The notes beneath the pieces are model-generated. The model had not been told where the DNA came from. It was given only the letters and a program-made list of their open reading frames with translations, and did not search any database. The translations under genes were made by a program, and so were the position numbers. 64,000 nt of DNA from Fulverythrobacter ferritrahens (GTDB lineage Bacteria; Pseudomonadota; Alphaproteobacteria; Sphingomonadales; Sphingomonadaceae), in NCBI RefSeq assembly GCF_020539485.1, contig NZ_JACDXU010000001.1, positions 186,001 to 250,000 of the forward strand, written 5' to 3'. Positions 34,912-43,934 of this stretch are shown here, piece by piece (position 1 is the stretch's first letter; every line of letters begins with the position of its first letter).

Positions 34912-36000
34912 ATGGCCGATGGGCAGGACCAGAACCGCAGCGAGGAAGCGACGCCGTTCCGCCTGAGCAAGGCGCGCGAGAAGGGGCAGGTCGCGCGCGG
35001 CATGGACCTGGGCTTCATGGGCAGCCTTGCCGCGCTGGCCGCGGTTTGCCTCTTCGCGGGGGAAGGTTTCATGGCGCGGATCGCCGCGCTGATGCGGCTC
35101 AGCTTCACTTCGGGCATCGATCACACACGCGAAGCGGATGATGTGCTGGCCAGCATCGCCGCGCTCTATTGGCCCGCCTTTCAGCCCCTGATCATGCTGG
35201 GACTGGTGGCGATGGGCCTGCTGATATTGCTGGAACTGCTGCAATTGCGCGGCTTCATTTTCACTGCCGCGCCGCTCAAGCCGGATTTCAGCCGGCTCAA
35301 TCCGGCCAAGGGGCTCAAGCGGCTGTTTTCCCTGAAGATGCTGAAGGAAACGGGGAAGAACCTGCTCAAGCTGGCGGGCTATACCGCCGTCACTTGGCTG
35401 CTGATCGACTGGGCGGTGCGCAGTTTTGCCGACAGCATGGGCGATGCCGCAACGCTGGGCCGGGCCATGGGAAGCGCGGCAACCCGGCTGGTGCTGGCGT
35501 TTCTCGGCGCGGCCTTTGCCTTCATGGTGCTGGACCAGATCATCGCCCGCAGTGAGTTTCGCAAGCAGATGCGGATGAGCAGGCGCGATGTTACGCGCGA
35601 GGCGAAGGAGCGGGAAGGGGAGCCGCGCCTCAAACAGAAGCGCCGCCAGCTGCACGAGGAAATGCGCAAGCAGTCCGAAGGGCTGGGAAAGCTCGACGGG
35701 TCCGATTTCCTCGTCGTCAATCCCGAGCACTTCGCGGTGGCTCTGCAATATCGCCCGGGCGAGATGGTGGCGCCCATGGTGCGCGCCAAGGGGCGCAATC
35801 ACTTCGCCCAATTGCTGAAACGCAAAGCTCGCTTGCTGGGCCTGCCGGTGATCGCAGACCCGGCGCTGGCCCGCGCTTTGTTCCGCGATTGCGAGGCCGG
35901 GCGACCCATCGGGGCGAAGCACTTCCACGGCGTGGCCCGCCATTATGCAAGGCTGCGGCGGGAACTCGCCCGGCCGGAGGAGGTCGGAACCAATGGGTAA
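34912..36000 (+). CDS. flhB: Flagellar export switch protein FlhB (NPEH variant)
   Basis: A 362-residue protein with four membrane helices and a cytoplasmic autocleavage domain that switches export from hook to filament proteins. It begins with the typical EEATPFRLSKAREKGQVARG. The cleavage site is N270-P271-E272-H273 (VVNPEHFAVAL) where most FlhB have NPTH. The Asn-Pro scissile pair is kept. The stop overlaps the flhA start by eight bases. The change at the third position could alter cleavage rate; that is inference. Confidence 0.95.
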   Translation: MADGQDQNRSEEATPFRLSKAREKGQVARGMDLGFMGSLAALAAVCLFAGEGFMARIAALMRLSFTSGIDHTREADDVLASIAALYWPAFQPLIMLGLVAMGLLILLELLQLRGFIFTAAPLKPDFSRLNPAKGLKRLFSLKMLKETGKNLLKLAGYTAVTWLLIDWAVRSFADSMGDAATLGRAMGSAATRLVLAFLGAAFAFMVLDQIIARSEFRKQMRMSRRDVTREAKEREGEPRLKQKRRQLHEEMRKQSEGLGKLDGSDFLVVNPEHFAVALQYRPGEMVAPMVRAKGRNHFAQLLKRKARLLGLPVIADPALARALFRDCEAGRPIGAKHFHGVARHYARLRRELARPEEVGTNG

Positions 36001-38020
36001 GCTGCTGGGCAGGAACAAGGATCTGGTGCTGGTGATCGGCACGGTGCTGATCCTGCTGATCCTCTTTTCGCCCATTCCCCCCGCGCTGCTGGATCTGGCG
36101 ATCATCATCAATTTCGGCTTCGGGCTGACGATCATGCTGCTGACTTTCTATGTCGGGAAGCCGGTGGAATTCTCCACGTTCCCCTCGCTGTTGCTGGTCG
36201 CCACGCTCTACCGCCTGTCGCTCAACGTCGCGGCCACGCGCCTGATCCTGACCGGGGCGGATGCGGGCGACGTGATCGACGCGATCGGCCATTACGCCGT
36301 GCAGGGCAATTTCGTGATCGGGCTGGTGGTGTTCTTCATCCTGATCGTGGTGCAATATGTGGTCGTCACTTCCGGCGCGCAGCGCGTGTCGGAAGTGGCG
36401 GCGCGCTTCACGCTGGATTCCATGCCCGGCCAGCAGATGAGCATCGATGCCGATCTCAATCTCGGCCTGATCGACCAGAAGCAGGCGATACAGCGGCGCG
36501 AGGAGCTGGAGAAGGAAGCCAGCTTCTACGGCGCGATGGATGGCGCCTCCAAATTCGTGAAGGGGGACGCGATTGCCGGGATCATCATCCTGCTGATAGA
36601 CATCGTGGCCGGGCTGATCGTGGGCGTGGCGCAGATGGGCATGGGCTGGGGGGAGGCGCTGGAGCGGTTCACTCTGCTCACCATCGGTGACGGGATCGCC
36701 ACGCAGCTGCCCGCCCTGATCATCTCCATCGCCACCGGCATCATCGTAACCCGCTCGGCCGCGGACAAGGAACTGAGCACCGAGATATTCCGCCAGATGG
36801 CCTCCGAACCCCGCATCCCGGTTATCGTGATGGTGGTCATGAGCCTGCTGATGTTGCTGCCCGGCATGCCCAAATGGCCCATCGCGATATTGCTGGGGAT
36901 CGTGTTGTTCGCCTGGCTGCGCATCCGCAAGCTGCGCCGGGAAGAGGCGGAGGATATCGGGCGGGAGAGCGAGGAGGAACAGGCACCTGCCGGCACTGTT
37001 GCCCAGCCGCCGCTGGAAATCGCCTTCGGGGCGAAGCTGGCGGAGGCATGGGCCCATCGCAAGGCCCTGCTGCTGGAACGCATCTCCACCAGCCGCGTCG
37101 CGCATGAACGCGCCTTCGGCCTCGCCTTCCCCGCCGTGCGTTTTGTGGAGAGCGAGGATCTGGGCGGGCTGGATTACCGCGTGAACATTCACGGCACCAC
37201 TTTCGGCATGGGGCAGCTTCACCCGGACCGGGTGCTGGCCATCGCCCAGCGGGAGGATGCGCCGCGCCTCGCAGGGGGGCTGGCCGGGCGCGATCCGGCC
37301 TTCGGCATCGCCGCGACCTGGATCGAACCTGCCATGGCGAAAGAGGCGGGGCCGGCAGGCTACAGTGTGATCGATCCGGAAACGGTCATGATCACCCATT
37401 TTGTGGAGATCGTGCGGATGGAGGCGCCCAGCCTGCTGACCCGCGCGGTAACGGGGGAGTTGCTCGACGCCCTGCGGGAACGCCAGCCGGGGCTGGTGGA
37501 GGAACTCATCCCCAACATCATGACCCTGTCCGATGTGCAGCGCATCCTGCAGAACCTGCTGCGCGAGCGAGTGTCCATCGCCAATCTGGACCTGATCGTG
37601 GAAACGCTGGTGGATGTCGGCCGGGGGGAGCGCGATCCGCTGGAACTGACGGAGAAGGTCCGCCAGGCGCTCAGCACCGCGATCTGCAACGGGCTGAAAG
37701 GCCAGAACGCTCAGCTTTCCGTCCTCAGCCTCGATCCCCGGCTGGAAAACCGCATCATCGCGGGCGCTGGTACGGCAGAGGCGGCGGCCCTGGGCATGGA
37801 GCCGCGCCTTGCCGAACAATTGCTGCGCGGCCTCGCCCCGCTGGCGGAGGCGATGATGCGGCAGGGCAAGGCGCCGGTGCTGCTCTGCGCCGGGCCGATC
37901 CGGCGGCTGCTGGTGAAGCTCACCCAGCGTTCCATCCCGCAGCTTTCGGTCCTCTCGGTGGACGAAGTGCCGATGCGCATTGCGCTCCATTCATTCGATG
38001 TTGTTAAGGTGGAAGGCTAA
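35993..38020 (+). CDS. flhA: Flagellar export protein FlhA
   Basis: A 675-residue protein with an N-terminal bundle of about eight membrane helices and a large cytoplasmic domain that docks export substrates. Seen are FSTFPSLLLVATLYRLSLNVAATRLIL, VKGDAIAGIIILLIDIVAGL and the C-terminal QRSIPQLSVLSVDEVP. The length is close to the family norm. It overlaps flhB by eight bases and is followed by a TPR protein. Confidence 0.96.
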   Translation: MGKLLGRNKDLVLVIGTVLILLILFSPIPPALLDLAIIINFGFGLTIMLLTFYVGKPVEFSTFPSLLLVATLYRLSLNVAATRLILTGADAGDVIDAIGHYAVQGNFVIGLVVFFILIVVQYVVVTSGAQRVSEVAARFTLDSMPGQQMSIDADLNLGLIDQKQAIQRREELEKEASFYGAMDGASKFVKGDAIAGIIILLIDIVAGLIVGVAQMGMGWGEALERFTLLTIGDGIATQLPALIISIATGIIVTRSAADKELSTEIFRQMASEPRIPVIVMVVMSLLMLLPGMPKWPIAILLGIVLFAWLRIRKLRREEAEDIGRESEEEQAPAGTVAQPPLEIAFGAKLAEAWAHRKALLLERISTSRVAHERAFGLAFPAVRFVESEDLGGLDYRVNIHGTTFGMGQLHPDRVLAIAQREDAPRLAGGLAGRDPAFGIAATWIEPAMAKEAGPAGYSVIDPETVMITHFVEIVRMEAPSLLTRAVTGELLDALRERQPGLVEELIPNIMTLSDVQRILQNLLRERVSIANLDLIVETLVDVGRGERDPLELTEKVRQALSTAICNGLKGQNAQLSVLSLDPRLENRIIAGAGTAEAAALGMEPRLAEQLLRGLAPLAEAMMRQGKAPVLLCAGPIRRLLVKLTQRSIPQLSVLSVDEVPMRIALHSFDVVKVEG

Positions 38021-38032
38021 GAGGGAAGGGTG

Positions 38033-39145
38033 ATGCACGCAGAAACGCAAGACCGGCTGGAGCGATTGCTCTCCTACCTCGGGCATGATCCCGATAATCC
38101 CCATTTGCTGCGCGATTGCGCCGCCGCCGCGATGGAGCTGGGCGATCTGGCCAAGGCGAAAGACCTGTTCGCCCGCCTGCGCGATGTTGGCGAGCTTACC
38201 GATGCCGACAGCAATCTCTGGGCCATCGCCGCCATGCAGAGCGGAGAGCCGGAACTGGCGGCGGAAACTTTCGCGGGCCTGCTGGAACGCAATCCCGGCA
38301 ATCACGGCCTCGCCTTCAACCTCGCCTGGGCCAAGGCGCTGGCGGGGGACAATGAAGGGGCGCTGGCCCTGCTGAGCGAGGACTTGACCGAGGCGCTGCC
38401 GCAGGCCGCCCAGCTCGAAGTCCATCTGCTCCACGCGAGTGGCCTGTTCGAAAAGGCAGAGCACCGCGCCCGCGCGCACCTCGCGCAGCATGGCGATTAT
38501 CCGCCCTTCGCCGCCGCCGTCTCCGTCCTCGCGCTGGATGTGGAGGATGAGGCGCTGGCCCGCGCCATGGCGGAAAAGGGTGGCACCCATCCCGATGCGC
38601 TCACCACGCTCGGCACGCTCACTCTGGGCGATCAGCAGCCGGAAGAGGCGCGGGCGATGTTCGAACAGGCCCTCGCGCTCAGCCCCAATTCCCCACGCGC
38701 CTGGGTGGGGCTGGGGCTGGCCGATCTGCTGCAAGGCAATGCGGCCACAGCGGGGGAACGGCTGGACAAGGGCGCGGAGATTTTCGGCGATCACCTCGGC
38801 AGCTGGATCGCGGCGGGCTGGGCTTACCTGATCGCGGGAGACCTGCCCACGGCCCGCGCCCGCTTCGAACAGGCCGTGGCGCTGGACGGCACTTTCGCCG
38901 AAGCCCAGGGCTCGCTCGCCGTGGCGGAACTGCTGATGGGCCAGCGCGAAGAGGCCACCCGCCGCGCCGAAGTCGCCCTCCGTCTGGACCGCCACTGCTT
39001 CTCCGCCGCCTTCGTCCAGATCCTGCTGAGCGCCGCCGACGGCAATCCCGAGCGCGCGCAGCGGATCATGGAAATGGCGCTCAAGCAGCCTTTAGGCGCG
39101 GATGGCCGGACGATTGCGGACGCGATTGCGCGGATGGCGCGGTGA
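38033..39145 (+). CDS. TPR-repeat protein following flhA
   Basis: A 370-residue soluble protein made of tetratricopeptide repeats; clear units include DLAKAKDLFARLRDVGELTDADSNLWAIA, PEEARAMFEQALALSPNSPRAWVGLG and DLPTARARFEQAVALDGTFAEA. No signal peptide or enzymatic motif. It lies 12 bases after flhA, with GAGGGAAGG before its ATG, so it is made with the export genes and may be a chaperone or assembly factor. A second TPR protein ends the other flagellar operon at 46898-47473. The precise role is unknown. Confidence 0.8.
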   Translation: MHAETQDRLERLLSYLGHDPDNPHLLRDCAAAAMELGDLAKAKDLFARLRDVGELTDADSNLWAIAAMQSGEPELAAETFAGLLERNPGNHGLAFNLAWAKALAGDNEGALALLSEDLTEALPQAAQLEVHLLHASGLFEKAEHRARAHLAQHGDYPPFAAAVSVLALDVEDEALARAMAEKGGTHPDALTTLGTLTLGDQQPEEARAMFEQALALSPNSPRAWVGLGLADLLQGNAATAGERLDKGAEIFGDHLGSWIAAGWAYLIAGDLPTARARFEQAVALDGTFAEAQGSLAVAELLMGQREEATRRAEVALRLDRHCFSAAFVQILLSAADGNPERAQRIMEMALKQPLGADGRTIADAIARMAR

Positions 39146-39242
39146 GGGGCGAGGAAGTGCGCTCTTGATTTACTAAGATGGGTTGCCAAGAATGCTCGTC
39201 GCACGGGAGAGTTTCAATTTAGAGGACGGTGACAGTTCATTT

Positions 39243-39848
39243 CTAAGCTGCTGCAAGATATGCCTCAAGTTGAGAGTCGAGAACTAATAATAGAGCGCTA
39301 AGGCCCAGTACTTTTTTTCGGCGATCAAATGGGTCGAATGTCGTGCCGATAAGTGCTCTATGGGAATTGTGCGCGTGGTCTCCGCGAAGCGTTCCAAACG
39401 CTGTTAAGTCTGCGAGAAGGACGCTGTCTACGTTGGTGGTATTAAACCCAACGGGTGATAAAAGCTCACAGAAATTTGTCTCTTTGATGCCGTGATTCCG
39501 AGAAATCACCCCGCGCTGCTTTGCGAGTGCCTTGCCTACCACTTCGTTCCATACATCTTTCTTGGGTACCGAAGTGAGAGCCGCTCGACCTTCGTGAAAC
39601 GTGCAGATGTGGACAAGTGGTTGTGTTGCGCGCCGTGATTTCCAAGATGTATCTGCCAGATCAACAAAAGTTGAAGCCCACCCCTCCAGATAACTTTCGA
39701 TTTCTGCATGGCAGAAAACGGTGTAGGCTGCCGCCATTGTAAGTTGGCGCTCTGTATAGTTTCCAGAAGGTCGCGGGCTGAAATTAAGAAATGCGCGCTC
39801 AAGGCGCGTCAGGCCTTGTGACAAATTATCGTAAAGCGCTGAGGGCAT
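39243..39848 (-). CDS. MAE_28990/MAE_18760-like HEPN-domain protein (putative RNase toxin)
   Basis: A 201-residue helical protein. It has the HEPN signature R-x4-H at R155-H160 (LRGDHAH) near the C-terminus and an N-terminal helix with CHAEIESYLEGW, as in the MAE_28990-type HEPN family. HEPN proteins are usually metal-independent RNases that act in toxin or anti-phage systems. It starts four bases after the stop of the DUF262 gene, so the two form an operon. The sequence is visibly AT-richer than the flagellar genes beside it, pointing to horizontal transfer. Family call is by motif and partner; activity is inferred. Confidence 0.75.
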   Translation of the reverse strand: MPSALYDNLSQGLTRLERAFLNFSPRPSGNYTERQLTMAAAYTVFCHAEIESYLEGWASTFVDLADTSWKSRRATQPLVHICTFHEGRAALTSVPKKDVWNEVVGKALAKQRGVISRNHGIKETNFCELLSPVGFNTTNVDSVLLADLTAFGTLRGDHAHNSHRALIGTTFDPFDRRKKVLGLSALLLVLDSQLEAYLAAA

Positions 39849-39852
39849 CGGA

Positions 39853-41022
39853 TTACTGAATTGGAGAAGTGATGGGTAGTCCTGTGATTTGACTCAAAAT
39901 TTCTCCCCAGACGGCAAACCGCGTCCGATTTGCTTCGATTGATTTAGTTGTGGATTCTAGTGAAGAGCGAAACTCTTGATTTTTTGTGCACTCTTCTTGG
40001 AATGCTTGTTTTAACTCGGGCGCGTGTTGCAGGGCGGCGGCGCGAACCATGATGTCGGAGAAATAGTAGGTCATGATGTCGAAGACTGCCCGGTTAATTC
40101 GTCTTTCATAGGATTGACCGTTCCATTTACGCAACTCATCACGATCACCGAAAATTTGACGAGTGGTTTCTAGAGAGCGGTCAAAATCCAGAGCTTGCTG
40201 TTGCAATTCTGGTTGCTGTCGATCCCAATCCTTGTTGAAATAGGAAGTCGTGTTATCCAAGAATTTCTTTAGTTCACCTTTGTAATCGCTTGCAAAATTT
40301 TTGTAGGCAAACCAACGCAAAACCAATTCGACATCCCGCATTCGAAAATCGGGTTGCTTGAGGCCAAGTGCGGACTTTAGTGGTTCTGAATTAACGGATA
40401 TGTCATCTATAAAATCAGAGAATCCCCCTGGGTGGAGCGCTTGCCTTAGTTCTTGTGGTGAAAGCTGAACGCTGCCAGTATTTATTCTTAAGAATACAGA
40501 ATAGAGATATTTTTCATATTCCCAGCCTCGAATTACAACGGTTCGAATCGTTTGATTTTCGAAACTGTTGAGATCGTCCCGGAATTCCGGCTCAGTGCGA
40601 AGCTTTGGATAGCTTACTCCGTTAAGATCATCTCGGTCTTCAAGTCCGCTAAGGCGAAGCTGAGGAAATTCAGAATCATCTGGATCTGAAGCAAACTGAC
40701 GAATGGCAAGGAGTCGTTGTTTTCCATCAATAACAATAAAGCGACCGCGCTGATTGAGCTCTTCCGCTAAAATGATCTGTGGAATAGGTAGTCCAAGAAT
40801 AAGCGACTCAATAAAGAGGCTTTTTCGAGCTGTGCTCCAAGCGTTTCTACGCTGATATCTCGGATTGAGGTTGATGTTCCCGCGCCGAAGTTGAGAGATA
40901 ATTGTCTCGGTAGTCCAATCTGTGCCCCAAAGCGTGGGGCCGGAAAACCAATCCGGCTTAAGATTGAGGTCGCTAGCATCCTCCTGTTGGTCGGCCGGCA
41001 ATTCCTCAAAAAGATCCATCAT
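39853..41022 (-). CDS. DUF262 (GmrS/ParB-like) NTPase-type protein
   Basis: A 389-residue protein with the DUF262 core: NPRYQRRNAW at 53-62, LPIPQIILAEEL at 78-89 and VIDGKQRLLAIRQF at 97-110, the equivalent of the IDGQQR nucleotide-binding loop of GmrS. The rest is a helical domain without the DUF1524 HNH nuclease found in fused GmrSD enzymes, so it needs a separate effector, here the HEPN protein encoded four bases downstream. AT-rich composition and codon use differ from the flanks. The ATG has GAGGAG eight bases upstream; the MM start could also be read from the second Met. Confidence 0.82.
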   Translation of the reverse strand: MMDLFEELPADQQEDASDLNLKPDWFSGPTLWGTDWTTETIISQLRRGNINLNPRYQRRNAWSTARKSLFIESLILGLPIPQIILAEELNQRGRFIVIDGKQRLLAIRQFASDPDDSEFPQLRLSGLEDRDDLNGVSYPKLRTEPEFRDDLNSFENQTIRTVVIRGWEYEKYLYSVFLRINTGSVQLSPQELRQALHPGGFSDFIDDISVNSEPLKSALGLKQPDFRMRDVELVLRWFAYKNFASDYKGELKKFLDNTTSYFNKDWDRQQPELQQQALDFDRSLETTRQIFGDRDELRKWNGQSYERRINRAVFDIMTYYFSDIMVRAAALQHAPELKQAFQEECTKNQEFRSSLESTTKSIEANRTRFAVWGEILSQITGLPITSPIQ

Positions 41023-41188
41023 TTGAACTGCTCCTCTAGTACCTCATCAGCGTCCTGAGCGCCTGCCGTCAAGGGCTACCTGAGTCTAAGCTTTGCGCTG
41101 TGTGGTAGTAGCGAACGCCGTGTGACCTAAAGTCCTTAAGCTGCAAGCGACCAAACTTGCCGGTTTCAGTTCACCCAAATTTGAACTG
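41021..41188 (-). promoter_or_regulatory. Repeated site ATTTGAACTG flanking the DUF262-HEPN promoter region
   Basis: The 10-mer ATTTGAACTG occurs at 41021-41030, across the start codon and up to the Shine-Dalgarno, and again at 41179-41188. The distal copy is half of an inverted repeat CAGTTCA (41167-41173)/TGAACTG (41182-41188). Between them is a possible minus-strand promoter TTGACG-17-TGATGA. Two matched sites bracketing a promoter are typical of autorepression. Confidence 0.45.
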
Positions 41189-41570
41189 GTTTTGGATTTT
41201 CATTTCGTTCTCAGGTCTCGCCAGCTCAATCACGGAATAAGGCGTGGGGTTTCATAGCTGATTAAGAACCACTTTCCTACACACCCCAAAATCGCGTTTA
41301 TCCTGCGCGATGGACAGCCTCGTCTCCGCCTCGCCCAACGCCTCTCTCACCCGCCACAGCCCGGTTTTTCGGGCCGCGTGCAGGCTGCACGAAACTGCAA
41401 AACGAAAAGTCACACCCAATCCTACAGGCGGAGCCGAAAAACGGCTCGAAACCGGGCCTTGCGGAAGGGTCGGGCGAAAAGTTTCACCGGTCGTTTTGCG
41501 TCACTTTCGGTTGACACTTCACCCCCGGATCAGAGGCCCCGGATTACCGACCCTGGCATCCTTGGCCTGC
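41189..41570. other. Non-coding stretch with strong hairpins
   Basis: No convincing gene lies between the DUF262 upstream region and the amidohydrolase stop. A plus-strand frame from 41310 has no recognisable domain and runs into the antisense of the amidohydrolase. Structure is visible: GAGCCG-AAAAA-CGGCTC (41431-41447) is a perfect hairpin, CCCGGTTTTTCGGG lies shortly before it, and related CAAAACGA/TCGTTTTG words occur on opposite strands. It could carry terminators, a small RNA, or an insertion boundary. Confidence 0.3.
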
Positions 41571-42980
41571 TCAGATCACCGGCCAGACTTGCTTGTCCGG
41601 CAGGCCGGTGCGGGCGATCACGGCTTTACCGGCGCGGGTGGCTTCGGCGTAGAGCTTTTCCTCGTCCACGGTGGTGGAGCGGTGATTGTCGATCACGCGC
41701 TTGCCGTCGATCCATACGGAGTGGACGCCTCTGCCGTCTGCTGACCAGATCAGCTGGTTCACCACGTTGAACAGGGGCTGCCATTCGGGCCGCTGCGTGT
41801 CGTGGAGGACGAGGTCGGCCTTCTTGCCCACTTCGATCGATCCGATGCTGTCCGCCATGTTCAGCGCCTTTGCGCCGTTGAGGGTCAGCATCGTCAGCGC
41901 CTCATGCGCGGGGAAGGCGGCGGTGTCGCGCCTTGCGTCCTTGAACAGGGCCGCAACGAGGTAGGAGGCGCGCATCAGGTCGGAACTGTTGGAATTATTG
42001 TTGCCGTCCGTGCCCAGGATCAGGTTCACGCCCGCGGCCTGCAATTCGGGGAACTTGCCCGCCGGGGTAAGGCCATAGGCGCCTTTCAGCCCGGACATGG
42101 GACAATGGGCGACATTGGCGCCGAAGCTGGCGAGGGCAGCCACTTCCGCATCGTCCAGATGGACGGCATGGGTGAGGCAGACTTCGGGGCCGAGCGCGCC
42201 GATTTCGGCCAGATGCATGATCGGGCGGCGGCCCACATTGGCCAGATACCATTCGGGATCGGCCTCGACCGGGCTCATATGCGCGGCCACGCGCCCGCCC
42301 TTGGATTTGGCCAGCGCGACGGCGGCCTGCCACATCTCGTCCGTCGCGGTGACGTGGCCGACCAGCAGGGGCCATACGTCGATCCGGCCATCGCTGCCGG
42401 TCAGGCTGGCGACGGCTTCCTCCATGGCGCGGATGGCGGCGTCGGTCTTGGCTGTCTGGCTTTCGGACGGGTCGAAGGCGCGGTCTTCCGTCCATTTGCC
42501 GATGCGGCCGCGAACGCCGCTGGCGTGCAGGGCCTCGGCCACCGGGCCGATATGGCGCACCGTGCCGCCTTCAAGGAAGGAGGTCGTGCCGGTGCGCATC
42601 ATCTCCAGCGCGGCGAGCGTGGCGGAGGTCGCCTCCTCCTCCGGCTCCTGCGCCTGGTAGAGGGGGACGAGCCATTGCCAGACATTCTCGTGCCAGCCCG
42701 TATCGTCAGGCACGAAGCCGCGCGTGATCGGCTCGCCCGTGATGTGGATATGGCCGTTGACGAAGCCGGGCGTCATCACGAAGCGGCTGCCGTCGATGAC
42801 TTCCTTCGGGGCGACGAGGGGCAGGATGTCGGAGGTCTTGCCGACGTGGCTGATCCGGTCGCCCGTGATGGCAACGGCGGCATCGGTGATGATCTGCCTT
42901 TCGGCATTCATCGTCACCACCATGCAATTGCGGATGATTGTGTCGACCGGGACGGGCGTGGGGATGGTGGTGTCGGTCAT
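41571..42980 (-). CDS. ATZ/TRZ-family amidohydrolase (deaminase/chlorohydrolase type)
   Basis: A 469-residue metal-dependent hydrolase of the superfamily that contains cytosine/guanine deaminases, triazine hydrolases and related N-heterocycle enzymes. Metal ligands are seen in FVNGHIHITGEP, RVAAHMSP, LTHAVHLDD and LGTDGNNNSNSSD. It has the usual C-terminal strand region EVGKKADLVLHD. The start overlaps the stop of the TauD-type dioxygenase by one base (TGATG), so the pair is co-translated. The substrate is unknown; hydrolysis of a ring amine or amide is the likely reaction. Confidence 0.88.
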   Translation of the reverse strand: MTDTTIPTPVPVDTIIRNCMVVTMNAERQIITDAAVAITGDRISHVGKTSDILPLVAPKEVIDGSRFVMTPGFVNGHIHITGEPITRGFVPDDTGWHENVWQWLVPLYQAQEPEEEATSATLAALEMMRTGTTSFLEGGTVRHIGPVAEALHASGVRGRIGKWTEDRAFDPSESQTAKTDAAIRAMEEAVASLTGSDGRIDVWPLLVGHVTATDEMWQAAVALAKSKGGRVAAHMSPVEADPEWYLANVGRRPIMHLAEIGALGPEVCLTHAVHLDDAEVAALASFGANVAHCPMSGLKGAYGLTPAGKFPELQAAGVNLILGTDGNNNSNSSDLMRASYLVAALFKDARRDTAAFPAHEALTMLTLNGAKALNMADSIGSIEVGKKADLVLHDTQRPEWQPLFNVVNQLIWSADGRGVHSVWIDGKRVIDNHRSTTVDEEKLYAEATRAGKAVIARTGLPDKQVWPVI

Positions 42981-43792
42981 CAGAACGGCTTGTCCCCTGC
43001 GATCTGCACCCGGTAGCCGGATCGGGTTTGCGGGAAGTAATCCCAGATGGCGGAATGCTGGACGGATCGATTGTCCCACAGGGCCACCGAATGCGGCTTC
43101 CAGCGGAAGCGGCACTGGAACTGCGGCTGCTGCACGTGCTGGTAGAGATAGGCCAGGATGGCGTCGCCTTCCTCGCGGGGGAGGTTGTCGATCTTGGTCG
43201 TGAAGTCGTCATTCACGAAGATCGCCTTGCGGCCCGAAACGGGATGGGTGCGCACCACCGGGTGGGATGATTTGGGCAGTTCCGATCCGGGCGGGGCAAT
43301 GTCGCCGAAATTGCGGCGGGCATCATGCGTGGCGGTCAGCCCTTCGAGATAGGCCTTCATCTTGTCCGACAGCGCATCATAGGCGGCAAACATATTGGAA
43401 AAACCCGTGTCTCCGCCGGTGGGTGGGACAGTGTGGAGATAGAGGACGGAGCCGAGCGGCGGTTCTTCGTCGCAGCTCATGTCGCTGTGCCACGCTTCGC
43501 CCGCGACATATTTGGAATCCGCATCGGCATGGATGGCGACGATTTCCGGATAGCCTTTTACGGACCATGCGGCGGCGGCCTTGCCGATATGGAGCGGGCC
43601 GAAGATCCGCGCAAAATCGCGGTGCGCCTCATGCGTCAGCGGCTGGTCGCGGAAGAAGATCACCAGATAATCGGCCAGCGCCTGCCGCAGGGCGGCGGCC
43701 ATTTCCTCGCTCACCGGGGCAGTGATGTCCACGCCGGCGATGATGGCGCCCATGTGGGGGGTGAGCAATTCGACGTCGAAAGGCAGGTCCAT
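42980..43792 (-). CDS. TauD/TfdA-family 2-oxoglutarate dioxygenase
   Basis: An Fe(II)/2-oxoglutarate-dependent dioxygenase of 270 residues. The iron triad is H102-x-D104 in WHSDMSCDEEPP and the distal His in SVQHSAIWDY; the 2-oxoglutarate arginine lies in RSGYRVQIAGD. The family cleaves taurine, phenoxyacetates and similar compounds. ATG 43792 starts at the typical PFDVELLTPHMGAIIAGVD; longer starts are possible. It is the first gene of a two-gene operon with the amidohydrolase and is divergent from arsR across 140 bases. Confidence 0.9.
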   Translation of the reverse strand: MDLPFDVELLTPHMGAIIAGVDITAPVSEEMAAALRQALADYLVIFFRDQPLTHEAHRDFARIFGPLHIGKAAAAWSVKGYPEIVAIHADADSKYVAGEAWHSDMSCDEEPPLGSVLYLHTVPPTGGDTGFSNMFAAYDALSDKMKAYLEGLTATHDARRNFGDIAPPGSELPKSSHPVVRTHPVSGRKAIFVNDDFTTKIDNLPREEGDAILAYLYQHVQQPQFQCRFRWKPHSVALWDNRSVQHSAIWDYFPQTRSGYRVQIAGDKPF

Positions 43793-43918
43793 CGGCAGGC
43801 TTTGCTCCGTTCTGATATGGGGCGAACCTGCCTTGTCGCCCGCGCGCATTCTTGATGGGCCACGCTCAAATTCTTTCCGTCTGTGCCAAGACGAGGCTTG
43901 CATCCGGAAAACGATTCG

Positions 43919-43934
43919 ATATTTCTCGAAATAT
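43919..43934 (+). promoter_or_regulatory. Likely ArsR operator
   Basis: ATATTTC (43919-43925) and GAAATAT (43928-43934) form a perfect inverted repeat with a 2-base spacer. It overlaps the arsR ATG at 43933, which has no Shine-Dalgarno, so arsR may be leaderless. ArsR repressors bind such AT-rich palindromes near their own promoters. Confidence 0.65.

Noticed and set aside
35717-37990. Long open frame on minus, 757 codons
   Set aside because: Antisense to flhB/flhA, with H/Q/R-rich shadow composition.
39243-41022. GmrSD type IV restriction enzyme
   Set aside because: The DUF1524 HNH half is absent and the partner is a HEPN protein, so the GmrSD name would mislead.
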